This document shows, piece by piece, positions 9,675-17,536 of a stretch of 50,097 bases of DNA (within the stretch, counting starts at the first letter, position 1; the number at the start of each line of letters is the position of its first letter). Origin of the DNA: Peptostreptococcaceae bacterium (GTDB lineage: Bacteria > Bacillota > Clostridia > Peptostreptococcales > Filifactoraceae); assembly GCA_030532905.1 (NCBI GenBank), contig JAUNKE010000007.1:1-50097 (forward strand), read 5' to 3'. Below the pieces are notes generated by a model, which made no database searches, was not told the DNA's origin, and was given only the letters and a program-made list of their open reading frames with translations. The translations under genes were made by a program, and so were the position numbers.

Positions 9675-9708
9675 ATCTCTCTAATCGAAATGATAGAGGG
9701 ATTTTTTT
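9675..9708 (+). terminator. Terminator between antitoxin repeats and toxin ORF
   Basis: ATCTCTCTA (9675-9683) pairs with TAGAGGGAT (9694-9702), with one wobble, and inner bases extend the stem; seven T follow to 9708. In type III systems such a terminator makes most transcripts stop after the antitoxin and lets a minority reach the toxin. The toxin SD, GGAGG, starts at 9709. Confidence 0.85.
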
Positions 9709-9718
9709 GGAGGACTGT

Positions 9719-10206
9719 ATGGAGGTAAAACAAGGATATTCTTACCATATAAAAGATTGTTTCTTTTCTGATGTGTCAGATTCCTTTCTAATGAGCAACA
9801 AGGAAGATGGAAATTATAGACCGCATTACTATGCAATTGAGGATTCAAAGAATAAGGATATTTTTGGATGATACCGATTAGCTCCAAAGTAGAAAAATAC
9901 AAAAAGATTGTTGATTCTAAGATAAAGAGAAACGGTAAGTGCAGCACGATTGTAATCGGGATATTTGCCGGAGAAGAAAATGCGTTTTTGATACAAAATG
10001 CCTTTCCTATCAAAGCAGTTTATTTGGATCATGTGCATACGATAGAAGGAAGCCCGATTACAGTACACAAAAAATTGGACAAAGAACTTCGGACAAAGCT
10101 TAAGGAAGTCATTGCTATGAAGAAAAGAGGAATCAATCTGTTTTTTACAGATGTGGATATGATTTTAGAACTTATGAAACAGGTTGAAATAGGTAGTAAA
10201 TTTTAG
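9719..10206 (+). pseudogene. CptN/ToxN-like type III toxin (endoribonuclease), frameshifted
   Basis: The first 50 codons (9719-9868) begin MEVKQGYSYHIKD and stop at TGA 9869. The remaining 112 codons continue in another frame from 9868 (MIPISSKVEKYKKI) to 10206. Adding one T to the T run at 9861-9865 joins them as ...KDIFWMIPISSKVEKY..., giving about 162 residues, the normal size for this toxin family. The IPISSK element matches by position the (T/S)-S-x-K active-site region of ToxN-type RNases; LIQNAFPI and KRGINLFFTDVD are further family-like blocks. As written the gene should make no full toxin unless slippage at the T run restores it. A sequencing error is also possible. SD GGAGG is 5 nt before the ATG. 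Family assignment is from recalled motifs plus the antitoxin layout. Confidence 0.75.
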
Positions 10207-10207
10207 A

Positions 10208-10264
10208 ACTTGCTCGCACTTATTCAAGTTGAAAAAATTTCGCCTTGAATAAGTGTAAGCAAGT
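10208..10264. repeat. Long inverted repeat after the toxin gene
   Basis: Arms of 21 bases at 10208-10228 and 10244-10264 match at 19 positions around a 15 nt loop. It starts two bases after the toxin stop. It can fold as a very stable hairpin, but no T run follows on the + strand (AAAATC). It may end the toxin mRNA or protect its 3' end, or be a mobile-element scar. Confidence 0.7.
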
Positions 10265-10536
10265 AAAATCAAAAAATCTTGACCTTAAAAAAGCAATTTC
10301 GAAAAGAAGAAATGTATTCAATACTTGGCACAAGGGTGGAAAATATATTATGAATGGACCTAAACACCATTTTTTTGGATGCCGCACCTTATGAAAAGTT
10401 TTGGAATGTTTCGAGATATGATTTACCAAAGTTAAATGAAAGCATAATCGATAATCAGGAGAGATATAATAAAAATGAAAATGCTAAAGAAGCAAGGAAG
10501 TTTTTCATCAAATTATGGAAAGGAATTTTAGAATAA
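10233..10536 (+). pseudogene. Small unknown gene broken at a T run
   Basis: One frame is open from 10233 through an ATG at 10350 (MNGPKHHFF) and then reads GCRTL-stop. The next frame continues from the same T run (10370-10376, seven T) as LDAAPYEKFWNVSRYDLPKL and ends at the TAA 10534-10536. Removing one T fuses them to ...WHKGGKYIMNGPKHHFLDAAPYEKFW..., a coherent sequence of roughly 90-100 residues. Alternatively a short 60-codon ORF could start at the ATG 10354. I do not recognise the family. The next gene overlaps its stop by one base, so the two probably formed an operon. Confidence 0.5.
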
Positions 10537-10916
10537 TGAAAAGAAATTACATCCCCATAATTGATATGATAACTATAATGTTGATTATACTTCATCTTCA
10601 ATCCTTGGTAGCTCTTATAATCGAAGATTATGATGTACTTCACATCTATGATTTTTTTCAATATATAGTTATTCATAATATTCACGGAGCAATGAAACTT
10701 ATTTTTCAACTTGGATTACAAGATTTATATTGGTGGTTTAGTTTTTTTATTTATATACTCAACATATTAATTATAATCAAAAAAACAAAAAAAATAATCC
10801 ATATTAAAGCTTTTTTCAAAAACTATAAAGACTGCTTTATAATCACAAATCTTTTCTTTGTTTTTTTAAAAAGCTGCGAGTATTATATTTTCTGGACATA
10901 TAAATTGAGCGTATAA
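10536..10916 (+). CDS. Small integral membrane protein, unknown
   Basis: This product of about 126 residues is very hydrophobic with three or four likely membrane segments (for example IPIIDMITIMLIILHL near the N-terminus, YWWFSFFIYILNILIII mid-protein, and FIITNLFFVFL). It is rich in Ile, Phe and Lys and uses more AT-rich codons than the housekeeping genes here, suggesting recent acquisition. The ATG overlaps the upstream stop as TAATG. No family was recognised. Its position after a type III toxin-antitoxin locus and a broken gene places it in an accessory patch. Confidence 0.6.
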   Translation: MKRNYIPIIDMITIMLIILHLQSLVALIIEDYDVLHIYDFFQYIVIHNIHGAMKLIFQLGLQDLYWWFSFFIYILNILIIIKKTKKIIHIKAFFKNYKDCFIITNLFFVFLKSCEYYIFWTYKLSV

Positions 10917-11485
10917 GTATACTAAGTTTAACTGGTCTTTTTGTATAAAAATATGTGCTGACAGAATTATATGTTATTATAGTATTTTACTTGTTATTTA
11001 TACAAACATCTTCTCCTGTCATCCGCAAGCAAAAAGTCTATGCTATTTTACATGTGGATGACAGGCTTGTTTTTATCTTATTTTCAACTTTAATTCAAGC
11101 CTTATGTAACCCTCTATTTTAACCAACATATCTCTACAATTCATCCTTTTTATTTAGAGTGAATAACCCTTTTATATTTAATAAATCTATAAGCTGATAT
11201 TTAGACTTGTATTTTATAGACTATATCATCTACAGTTACACTCTGTTGCTGTATCATTTTCCTATGTCTTTGCTTTAGATGAGTATTATCTATTATAGTA
11301 TGATAGATAAAAAATATTCCCTATACAACCATAATCACCTAACATATCAAGGCTTTTCCCAATTGTTGTAAAAAGGTGGTAAACTTAGCGATACAGCTAT
11401 TAGATATGTTTAGAAATTCAATAGTTGTGGGGATATTTTGTTTATTTTAGTATAAAAGTATTTTTTCGGCATTGAAGGCGATATC
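10917..11485. other. AT-rich non-coding stretch with one hairpin
   Basis: No gene is supported. A hairpin (11015-11026 with 11054-11065) is listed separately. On the - strand at about 11205-11290 a short open fragment reads KMIQQQSVTVDDIVYKIQV then stop; it may be the tail of a decayed gene, perhaps from a mobile element, but is too short to assign. Base composition is more AT-rich than the flanking genes. Confidence 0.5.
11015..11065. repeat. Inverted repeat with 12-base arms
   Basis: CCTGTCATCCGC (11015-11026) and GTGGATGACAGG (11054-11065) pair at 11 of 12 positions across a 27 nt loop. A T-rich stretch follows on the + strand. It could be a terminator for the membrane protein gene or the end of a decayed mobile element. 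Confidence 0.45.
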
Positions 11486-11514
11486 TTGAATTTTGTCAGC
11501 GATTTGGATATAAT
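11486..11514 (+). promoter_or_regulatory. Sigma-A promoter for the ysxC operon
   Basis: TTGAAT (11486-11491), a 17 nt spacer and TATAAT (11509-11514). It lies about 105 nt before the ysxC start, leaving a 5' leader of about 100 nt in which I see no known riboswitch. Confidence 0.65.
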
Positions 11515-11619
11515 AGAGTAGAGTTTGTTCTTATTGGAAATGTTTTTGTCGGAAAGTTTTTCAGTCGGCAAATTTTTGAGGAACGAAGTGATGAAGTCGA
11601 ATGAAAGTGCGGTGTATTT

Positions 11620-12228
11620 ATGAAAATAAGAGACATACAAATGAATATGAGTGCGGTGAAAAAGGAGCAGTATCCCGATGACAAAATGCCTCAGATTGCA
11701 TTTGTAGGGCGCTCCAATGTTGGAAAGTCTTCAATGATAAACACCTTGCTCAATCGAAAAAATATGGCGAGGGTTTCGCAGACGCCCGGTAAGACGAGAA
11801 CGATTAACTTTTTCAAAATCAATGAAGAATTCTATCTCGTGGATTTGCCGGGATACGGCTATGCGAAATTGTCCAAACAGGAAAAAGAATCCTGGGGCAA
11901 GGTGATGGAAGATTATTTTGTGCATTGTCAGGACTTGGTTCATGTATTTGTGCTCGTGGATATTCGCCATGAGCCGAAGGACAGCGACAAGCAGATGGTG
12001 GAATACATTCGCTATCACAATTTGCCGCTTTCGGTCATTGCGACCAAGTCCGACAAACTGACTCGCAATGAGCAGAACAAATCGCTCAAAGTAATTTCTC
12101 AGACGCTTGCCGTTCCCATGAGTGAAATTTTTATGCTCAGTTCGCTCAAAAAGACGGGACAGGATGAAATCTGGGAGAGAATTATAGCGATTTATGCCGA
12201 AAACGGATTTGAAATAACACAGGAATAG
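11620..12228 (+). CDS. ysxC: Ribosome biogenesis GTP-binding protein YsxC/EngB
   Basis: The 202-residue TRAFAC GTPase has G1 GRSNVGKSS, G3 DLPGYGYA and G4 TKSD, and the length and order typical of EngB. It is needed for assembly of the 50S ribosomal subunit. The ATG at 11620 has no strong AGGAGG nearby; TGCGGTG is close. In many Bacillota this gene follows lon; here lon and ysxC are split by a 3.6 kb patch carrying an insertion-sequence remnant and the toxin-antitoxin locus. The DUF881 gene starts 15 nt after the stop. Confidence 0.96.
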   Translation: MKIRDIQMNMSAVKKEQYPDDKMPQIAFVGRSNVGKSSMINTLLNRKNMARVSQTPGKTRTINFFKINEEFYLVDLPGYGYAKLSKQEKESWGKVMEDYFVHCQDLVHVFVLVDIRHEPKDSDKQMVEYIRYHNLPLSVIATKSDKLTRNEQNKSLKVISQTLAVPMSEIFMLSSLKKTGQDEIWERIIAIYAENGFEITQE

Positions 12229-12243
12229 GAGAGGGAGAGAGTG

Positions 12244-12948
12244 ATGCGTGCAGATCAAAAATTTATGGTGCTGGGATTTATACTCTCTCTTTTTTTGGGA
12301 ACAAGTTTTGTCATTTTGATGAACAGTCCGATTCAGGCGAATCGAAATTCGTTTATCGCGCGTGAAATCGTGTCACAAATCAATGAGGAAAAGCTGGCTT
12401 TGCAAAAAAACGAGAAGCGAATCAATGTTTTGTCGAACGAGCATAAAGAGATTGAAAAACAGAAGCAACCGCCCGAGGAGCTGCTCTCTGAAGAGCAGGC
12501 GAAAGCGTATGCGATGTATAAGATTCAATTCGCGCGTGAAAATATTACGGGCGAGGGAGTCATTTTATTGTTTGAGCCGGACGACCCGCAGAAGAATCTC
12601 GCCTTTACTTTTGATTCCAATCGTCTGCTGCTTAAAATCGTGAATTTGGCAAAGCGAAAAGGCGGAGAATTTGTCGCCATCAACAATCAGCCGATACTCA
12701 ACAATACGGGCATCGTGTTGGCGGGCAATCATATCAATATCAACAATGTACCGATTACGCCGCCCTATGAGGTCAAAATCATCGGCAATGAGAAGACGCT
12801 CTATCGTTTTTTTACGGAAGAAAGTGTGTTTATGCTTTCCTTTGACAAAAACTACGGCACGCATACGAGTATTTCGCGCTCGCGAAAAATTGAAATTCCA
12901 AAAACGCATTTTTCTCGAGAAATTGAATTTATACAGGAGGGAAAGTGA
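12244..12948 (+). CDS. DUF881 family membrane-anchored protein
   Basis: The 234-residue product begins with a single membrane segment (LGFILSLFLGTSFVILM), then a coiled-coil region (about 40-80) and a C-terminal domain. GEGVILLF and the later segment NNTGIVLAGNHININNVPITPPYEVKIIG are typical of DUF881. In Bacillota such proteins are often near division genes; function is unproven. The ATG at 12244 is preferred over the GTG at 12241 because of its spacing from GAGGGAG. The gene is coupled to the next by a GTGA overlap. Confidence 0.85.
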   Translation: MRADQKFMVLGFILSLFLGTSFVILMNSPIQANRNSFIAREIVSQINEEKLALQKNEKRINVLSNEHKEIEKQKQPPEELLSEEQAKAYAMYKIQFARENITGEGVILLFEPDDPQKNLAFTFDSNRLLLKIVNLAKRKGGEFVAINNQPILNNTGIVLAGNHININNVPITPPYEVKIIGNEKTLYRFFTEESVFMLSFDKNYGTHTSISRSRKIEIPKTHFSREIEFIQEGK

Positions 12949-13238
12949 TTTTATTAGAAATCCCGAGTGCTTATCAAAACGGATACGAGTTTTTGCTTTT
13001 TGAGCAGGACTCGGAAATCAATTTGTCAAGTCCTTTGGCGGAAATATCGGTCTATCGTATGGACTCGATTTTTGAAAAAATTTTGCCGCGGCTTTTGGTC
13101 TGCGTGAAAAAGAAAGCATCGTTTGACTTAAACGAGCGGGAAATTGAAAAAATGTTGGAGCGGGAATTGCTCTTTCAAAAAGATGAAGTGGAAATACAAT
13201 TTACTTATATAATAGAAGGAATTCAATCCGAATTATGA
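12945..13238 (+). CDS. Small unknown protein, translationally coupled
   Basis: A 97-residue protein starts at a GTG that overlaps the preceding stop (GTGA), with AGGAGGG just upstream. Its own stop overlaps the next ATG (ATGA at 13235). Such overlaps on both sides support a real gene. The sequence is a mixed alpha/beta with a charged C-terminal half (LNEREIEKMLERELLFQKDEVE). No membrane segment and no recognised family. Its placement between DUF881 and a COG2509 flavoprotein is the only clue to function. Confidence 0.7.
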   Translation: MILLEIPSAYQNGYEFLLFEQDSEINLSSPLAEISVYRMDSIFEKILPRLLVCVKKKASFDLNEREIEKMLERELLFQKDEVEIQFTYIIEGIQSEL

Positions 13239-14800
13239 TACAGATTTCAAATATCAAAGTGTTGTTGGACGAGGACAAGGAGCAAGTCATCGCCAAAACC
13301 ATCAAAAAACTGACCGGCAAAGTGCATGACTACAAAATCGTGCGGGAATCCATCGATGCCCGTCGGGGAATCGTATTCGTCTATACGATTTATGTCGATG
13401 TCAAGCCGTCGCAGGTCTTAAAATCCTCCCGAATCGATTATTCCGTCGTCGAGGAGAAAAAGCCGACGCCGATTGTTTACGGCGAGCAAAAGCTTCAACA
13501 CAGACCCGTCATCATCGGTTTTGGACCGGCGGGAATGTTTGCTGCGCTGGAGCTTGCGCGAAACGGATATCGTCCCGTCGTGTATGAGCGAGGCAGCGAT
13601 GTGGATAAAAGAACCAAGGATGTCGAACTGTTTTGGAAGATGGGCAAACTCAATCCCGAATCCAATGTGCAATTCGGCGAAGGCGGCGCAGGAACTTTCT
13701 CGGACGGCAAGCTGACGACGCGAATCAAAGACCCCAATGCGCGCAAAGTGTTGGAGGCATTGTATGAATTCGGTGCTCCGGAAGAAATTTTGTATGCGAG
13801 CAAGCCGCATATCGGAACCGATATTTTGGTGAATGTCGTCAAAAATATTCGTGAAGAAATCAAAAGATTGGGTGGAGAAATTCATTTCGATGCCAAATTG
13901 GAAGATATTGAGATACAAAATAAAAAAATTCGCTCCATTGTTGTGAACGGCGAAAGGATTGAGTCGGATGTCATCGTGCTGGCGATTGGTCACAGCGCGA
14001 GAGAAACCTATCGTTTGCTCTATGAGCGGGCGGTCGAAATCCGCAAAAAGCCTTTTGCGGTCGGATTTCGAGTTGAGCATCCGCAAGTCGTCATCGACAA
14101 GGCGCAGTTTAAGGAGAATTTTGCGCATCCGAAGCTTAAAGCGTCGGAATATCATTTGACACATACAGCGGAAACGGGGCGCGGCTGCTATACTTTCTGC
14201 ATGTGTCCGGGCGGTCGCGTGATTGCTTCCGCATCGTCGGAGAATCAGGTCGTCGTCAACGGAATGAGCTATCATGCCAGAGATTTGCAAAATGCGAATT
14301 CCGCAATTTTGTGCTCCGTACTGCCGGAGGATTTCGGCGAGCATCCGTTGTCCGCGATGGAATTTCAGGAGGCGATTGAGCGCAAATCTTTTGAAATGGG
14401 CGGCGAAAATTATTTTGCACCGATACAAAGAGTCGGCGACTATCTGCGCAAACAGCCGACTACGGAGCTTGGTGAAGTCATCCCGAGCTATGAGCCGGGC
14501 TATCGTTTTGCACGATTGGACGGTATTTATCCGGATTTTATTTATGAAAGTTTGGCGGAAAGCATCGCTGCGATGGGCGAAAAGCTCAAAGGATTCAGCA
14601 TGGAGGATGCAATTTTGACCGGTGTCGAAACGAGAACTTCCGCACCGATTCGAATCGTGCGCGGCGATGAATTGGAGTCGGTGAGCACGCAGGGATTGTA
14701 TCCATGCGGCGAAGGAGCGGGCTATGCCGGAGGAATTGTAAGTGCGGCAGTCGATGGTATCAAAGTGGCATTGTCGATCATGAAAAAATTTTGCAGATAG
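13235..14800 (+). CDS. FAD-dependent oxidoreductase, COG2509 type
   Basis: The 521-residue protein has an N-terminal small domain (about 1-85), then the dinucleotide-binding loop GFGPAGMFAALELAR with YERG for FAD ribose binding. FGEGGAGTFSDGKLTTR is a signature of the COG2509 uncharacterised dehydrogenases. The C-terminal FAD motif GLYPCGEGAGYAGGIVSAAVDG completes the fold. The substrate is unknown. It is the last gene of the run that starts at ysxC, and its ATG overlaps the previous stop. Confident of family, not of reaction. Confidence 0.9.
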   Translation: MIQISNIKVLLDEDKEQVIAKTIKKLTGKVHDYKIVRESIDARRGIVFVYTIYVDVKPSQVLKSSRIDYSVVEEKKPTPIVYGEQKLQHRPVIIGFGPAGMFAALELARNGYRPVVYERGSDVDKRTKDVELFWKMGKLNPESNVQFGEGGAGTFSDGKLTTRIKDPNARKVLEALYEFGAPEEILYASKPHIGTDILVNVVKNIREEIKRLGGEIHFDAKLEDIEIQNKKIRSIVVNGERIESDVIVLAIGHSARETYRLLYERAVEIRKKPFAVGFRVEHPQVVIDKAQFKENFAHPKLKASEYHLTHTAETGRGCYTFCMCPGGRVIASASSENQVVVNGMSYHARDLQNANSAILCSVLPEDFGEHPLSAMEFQEAIERKSFEMGGENYFAPIQRVGDYLRKQPTTELGEVIPSYEPGYRFARLDGIYPDFIYESLAESIAAMGEKLKGFSMEDAILTGVETRTSAPIRIVRGDELESVSTQGLYPCGEGAGYAGGIVSAAVDGIKVALSIMKKFCR

Positions 14801-14858
14801 GTATTTATTATTGCGTTCAGGTGTGATACGATAACATCGAAAACAAAATGGAGGGTTT

Positions 14859-16478
14859 ATGGATTACGGATCGATTATTTTATCAGCAGCATCCGGATTG
14901 GGTTTGTTTTTGTACGGAATGAATCTGATGGGAGCGGGCTTGCAAAAAGCGGCGGGAGAAAAATTGAAAGCCATCGTGGGATTGCTCACGAAGAACAAGT
15001 ATATTGCAGTGGTTGTCGGTATTGTGGTAACGGCGGTTATCCAAAGTTCATCCGCAACAACCGTCATGGTCATCGGATTTGTCAACGCGGGAATTATGTC
15101 GCTGAATCAGGCGATCGGCGTCATCATGGGAGCCAATGTCGGTACGACGGTCACCGCGCAATTGGTGTCCTTCAATCTGGAGGCGATTGCACCGATTTCT
15201 GTGGCGCTCGGGATGATAGCCTATATTGTGAACAAAGGCTCCAAGACAAAGGACTATGCGGAAATTCTGATTGGTTTCGGAATTCTCTTTGTCGGAATGG
15301 TCTATATGAAAGATGCGGTCAAGCCGCTTCGGGAAATCAAAGCATTTCAGGATATGTTGATTTCTTTCGGCTCCAATCCGATTTTGGGAATCTTTGTCGG
15401 TTTTCTGTTGACCTTACTTTTGCAAAGCTCGTCGGCGTCCATCGGTATTTTGGTGGCACTTGCAGTCGAAGGGGCACTTCCGCTTGCGTCCGCATTGCCG
15501 ATACTTTACGGAGATAATATCGGTACTTGTACGACCGCGCTTTTATCGAGTATCGGAGCGAGCAAAAATGCGCAGCGGGCGGCGGTGATGCATTTGACTT
15601 TCAATGTGATCGGAACTTTGGTTTTCGTGTTGTTCTTAAATAAGCCGATTATCTATGTCGTAACGGCGCTCAATCCGACCGAAGTCGCGAGACAGATTGC
15701 GAATGCGCATACGCTTTTTAATATTACGAATGTATTTATTCAATTGCCGTTCTCGGCGTTCATTGTAAAATTTGCGGAGCGCGTCATTCCGCAGAAGGAA
15801 GAGGTGAAAAAGGATCAAACCATCACCAAGCTCGACCTTCGTATGCTCAGTACGCCGTCGATTGCGCTGGAGAATGCTTATCGTGAATGTTTGAATATGG
15901 GAAATGTCGCATTGACTTCGCTTCAAAAATCCGTTTCGGGATTCTTGGAGAAAAACAGTGCGGATTTGGCGGAAACCTTCCGCTTGGAAAAAGACATCAA
16001 TCAGATGGAAAGAGAGATTATCGAATACTTGGTTGCCGTTTCCAACACCGATATTTCATTGGACGACCGACTTATCGTTGACGGACTTTTCAACACCATC
16101 AACGACATCGAGCGAATCGGCGACCATGCGGAAAATATCGCGGAGCTCGGCGAAAGCTATATCGAGCAGAATCTGAATTTCTCCGCGGAATCGCAGGTGG
16201 AACTTGCGGTAATGACCGAGAAAGTTTTTGATTCGGTGATTTCGGCGATGGATGCGATGCGTACGGGCGACATCGATATCGCCAATCGTGTTTTGGAGAT
16301 GGAAAATCAGGTGGACGATTTGGAAAAGGCAAATCGTGCGGCGCATATCTATCGACTCAACCACAATATGTGTCGAACCGAGTCCGGTGTACTTTTCCTT
16401 GACCTTATCAGTAATTTGGAGCGAATTTCGGACCATGCCGCCAATATTGCGGAATCGGTTCTCAGCGCATCTGAATAA
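14859..16478 (+). CDS. Na+/phosphate cotransporter with PhoU-like domain
   Basis: The 539-residue membrane protein has two related NptA repeats. The signature QSSSATT appears in the first (about residue 62) and QSSSAS in the second. About eight membrane segments cover residues 1-310. The C-terminal 200 residues form a PhoU-like helical domain (ERIGDHAENIAE and ERISDHAANIAE repeats). Family members bring in inorganic phosphate with sodium or affect phosphate balance. An ATGGAGG site precedes the ATG. It stands as a single gene between the flavoprotein and a weak hairpin. Confidence 0.93.
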   Translation: MDYGSIILSAASGLGLFLYGMNLMGAGLQKAAGEKLKAIVGLLTKNKYIAVVVGIVVTAVIQSSSATTVMVIGFVNAGIMSLNQAIGVIMGANVGTTVTAQLVSFNLEAIAPISVALGMIAYIVNKGSKTKDYAEILIGFGILFVGMVYMKDAVKPLREIKAFQDMLISFGSNPILGIFVGFLLTLLLQSSSASIGILVALAVEGALPLASALPILYGDNIGTCTTALLSSIGASKNAQRAAVMHLTFNVIGTLVFVLFLNKPIIYVVTALNPTEVARQIANAHTLFNITNVFIQLPFSAFIVKFAERVIPQKEEVKKDQTITKLDLRMLSTPSIALENAYRECLNMGNVALTSLQKSVSGFLEKNSADLAETFRLEKDINQMEREIIEYLVAVSNTDISLDDRLIVDGLFNTINDIERIGDHAENIAELGESYIEQNLNFSAESQVELAVMTEKVFDSVISAMDAMRTGDIDIANRVLEMENQVDDLEKANRAAHIYRLNHNMCRTESGVLFLDLISNLERISDHAANIAESVLSASE

Positions 16479-16492
16479 TCGACGATTGATAG

Positions 16493-16521
16493 ACACCGGA
16501 TCGGATTGGTTCGGTGTTTTG
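16493..16521 (+). terminator. Weak terminator after the phosphate transporter
   Basis: ACACCG (16493-16498) pairs with CGGTGT (16512-16517) and is followed by TTTT with a short T-rich tail. The stem is short, so read-through to the next gene is likely. Confidence 0.5.
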
Positions 16522-16564
16522 CGATTTTAAGAAGTGACATTTGACATTGGAGAAAGAGAAAGAG

Positions 16565-16936
16565 ATGAAAAAAGGCGATTGGATTATGATTATAATTTTG
16601 GTGCTCTTTGCACTGGCTTTGAGCTATTGGACGAGTGTCGGCAAAGCAGCTTCCGTCAATCGAGTGCAAATTATTCAAGACGGCAAAGTGATTGAGGAAT
16701 ATGCCGTCGATTCGAATTTCAGCAAGACGGTGGAAGTGAAAAAGAGCGCTTTTCACAACAGCATACGCATTGAGAACGGTGAAGTCAAAATGATTTCCGC
16801 AAATTGTCCCGACCAGCTTTGCGTGCATTCTCATCCCATCAGCAAAAACGGCGAGATGATTGTATGCCTTCCGCATCGACTCTATGTCAAACTCATCAAT
16901 CAGCAGGAAAAAGATGTCGATGTGATTGCCAACTGA
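16565..16936 (+). CDS. NusG domain II-containing membrane protein
   Basis: The 123-residue product has one N-terminal membrane segment (IMIIILVLFALALSYW) and an exported NusG-II-type beta domain with CPDQLCVHSHPIS and VCLPHRL, typical of this small family. The start is the ATG at 16565, with GGAGAAAG upstream; an earlier in-frame TTG at 16541 is less likely. In Clostridia this gene commonly sits beside a Gx transporter, as here. It may work with redox or Rnf-linked membrane complexes, but this is inference. Confidence 0.85.
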   Translation: MKKGDWIMIIILVLFALALSYWTSVGKAASVNRVQIIQDGKVIEEYAVDSNFSKTVEVKKSAFHNSIRIENGEVKMISANCPDQLCVHSHPISKNGEMIVCLPHRLYVKLINQQEKDVDVIAN

Positions 16937-16962
16937 TATTGAAACTGACAAAAGGAACGAAT

Positions 16963-17478
16963 ATGAAGAAAACGAAAAAAATAGTATTTATGTCAATGAT
17001 GCTTTCTTATTCTCTCATTCTATATTTTATCGAAGCGGCATTACCGAGTCTTTATTTTATTGCGCCGGGTGCCAAGCTCGGACTTGCAAATATCATTTCG
17101 CTGATTTTGTTATACATCAGCGGATTTTGGACGGCGCTTGTCGTTTTGATTTTGCGCATCGTGATGGCATCCATCTTCGGCGGCGGTTTCTCTTCCTTTA
17201 TATACAGCTTTTGCGGCGGAATCTTCGCGATTTTGGCGATGGGAACGCTCAAGAAAATGAATATCCAATCTCTCTCCGAAATCGGCGTCAGCGTTGCCGG
17301 AGCGGTTTTCTTCAACATCGGGCAACTTTTCGCGGCATCGCTGATGATTGAGAATCTATCCATCTTTGTTTATCTGCCGGTGATGATTTATGTTTCGATT
17401 GCGACCGGTATTTTTGTCGGCTTCGTGTCGAAATTTGTAATACAAAAGCTCGAAAAGTCCTTGAGAATGAAATCTTGA
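16963..17478 (+). CDS. Gx transporter family protein (formerly HepS-I-like)
   Basis: This product of 171 residues is nearly all membrane helices. The segments IFGGGFSSFIYSFCGG and PGAKLGLANIISLI are family hallmarks. It was often named heptaprenyl diphosphate synthase component I, but resembles ECF-type S components. The start ATG at 16963 follows AAAGGAA. It is 26 nt after the NusG-II gene and overlaps the promoter of the next gene. Substrate unknown. Confidence 0.85.
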   Translation: MKKTKKIVFMSMMLSYSLILYFIEAALPSLYFIAPGAKLGLANIISLILLYISGFWTALVVLILRIVMASIFGGGFSSFIYSFCGGIFAILAMGTLKKMNIQSLSEIGVSVAGAVFFNIGQLFAASLMIENLSIFVYLPVMIYVSIATGIFVGFVSKFVIQKLEKSLRMKS

Positions 17479-17503
17479 CTACTTTAGTTGGATTTAGTAT
17501 AAT
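17475..17503 (+). promoter_or_regulatory. Promoter of the Fe-S cluster operon
   Basis: TTGACT (17475-17480), a 17 nt spacer and TATAAT (17498-17503). The -35 box overlaps the stop codon of the preceding gene. In other bacteria this class of promoter is repressed by the Rrf2/IscR protein encoded just downstream; autoregulation is inferred. Confidence 0.75.
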
Positions 17504-17536
17504 GAATTGTAAATGTTTAAATTTAGGAGGTTTGTT

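Noticed and set aside
9536..9748. 70-codon ORF on the - strand across the toxin-antitoxin repeats
   Set aside because: Its repeated YLYPTP-like words come only from the antisense of the RNA repeats; no ribosome site, and the + strand promoter and terminator explain the region.
11410..11640. 76-codon - strand ORF upstream of ysxC
   Set aside because: It lies over the ysxC promoter and start, has no recognisable family and no convincing ribosome site.
13418..14428. 336-codon - strand ORF within the COG2509 flavoprotein gene
   Set aside because: Antisense shadow caused by codon bias; the + strand gene has clear FAD motifs throughout.
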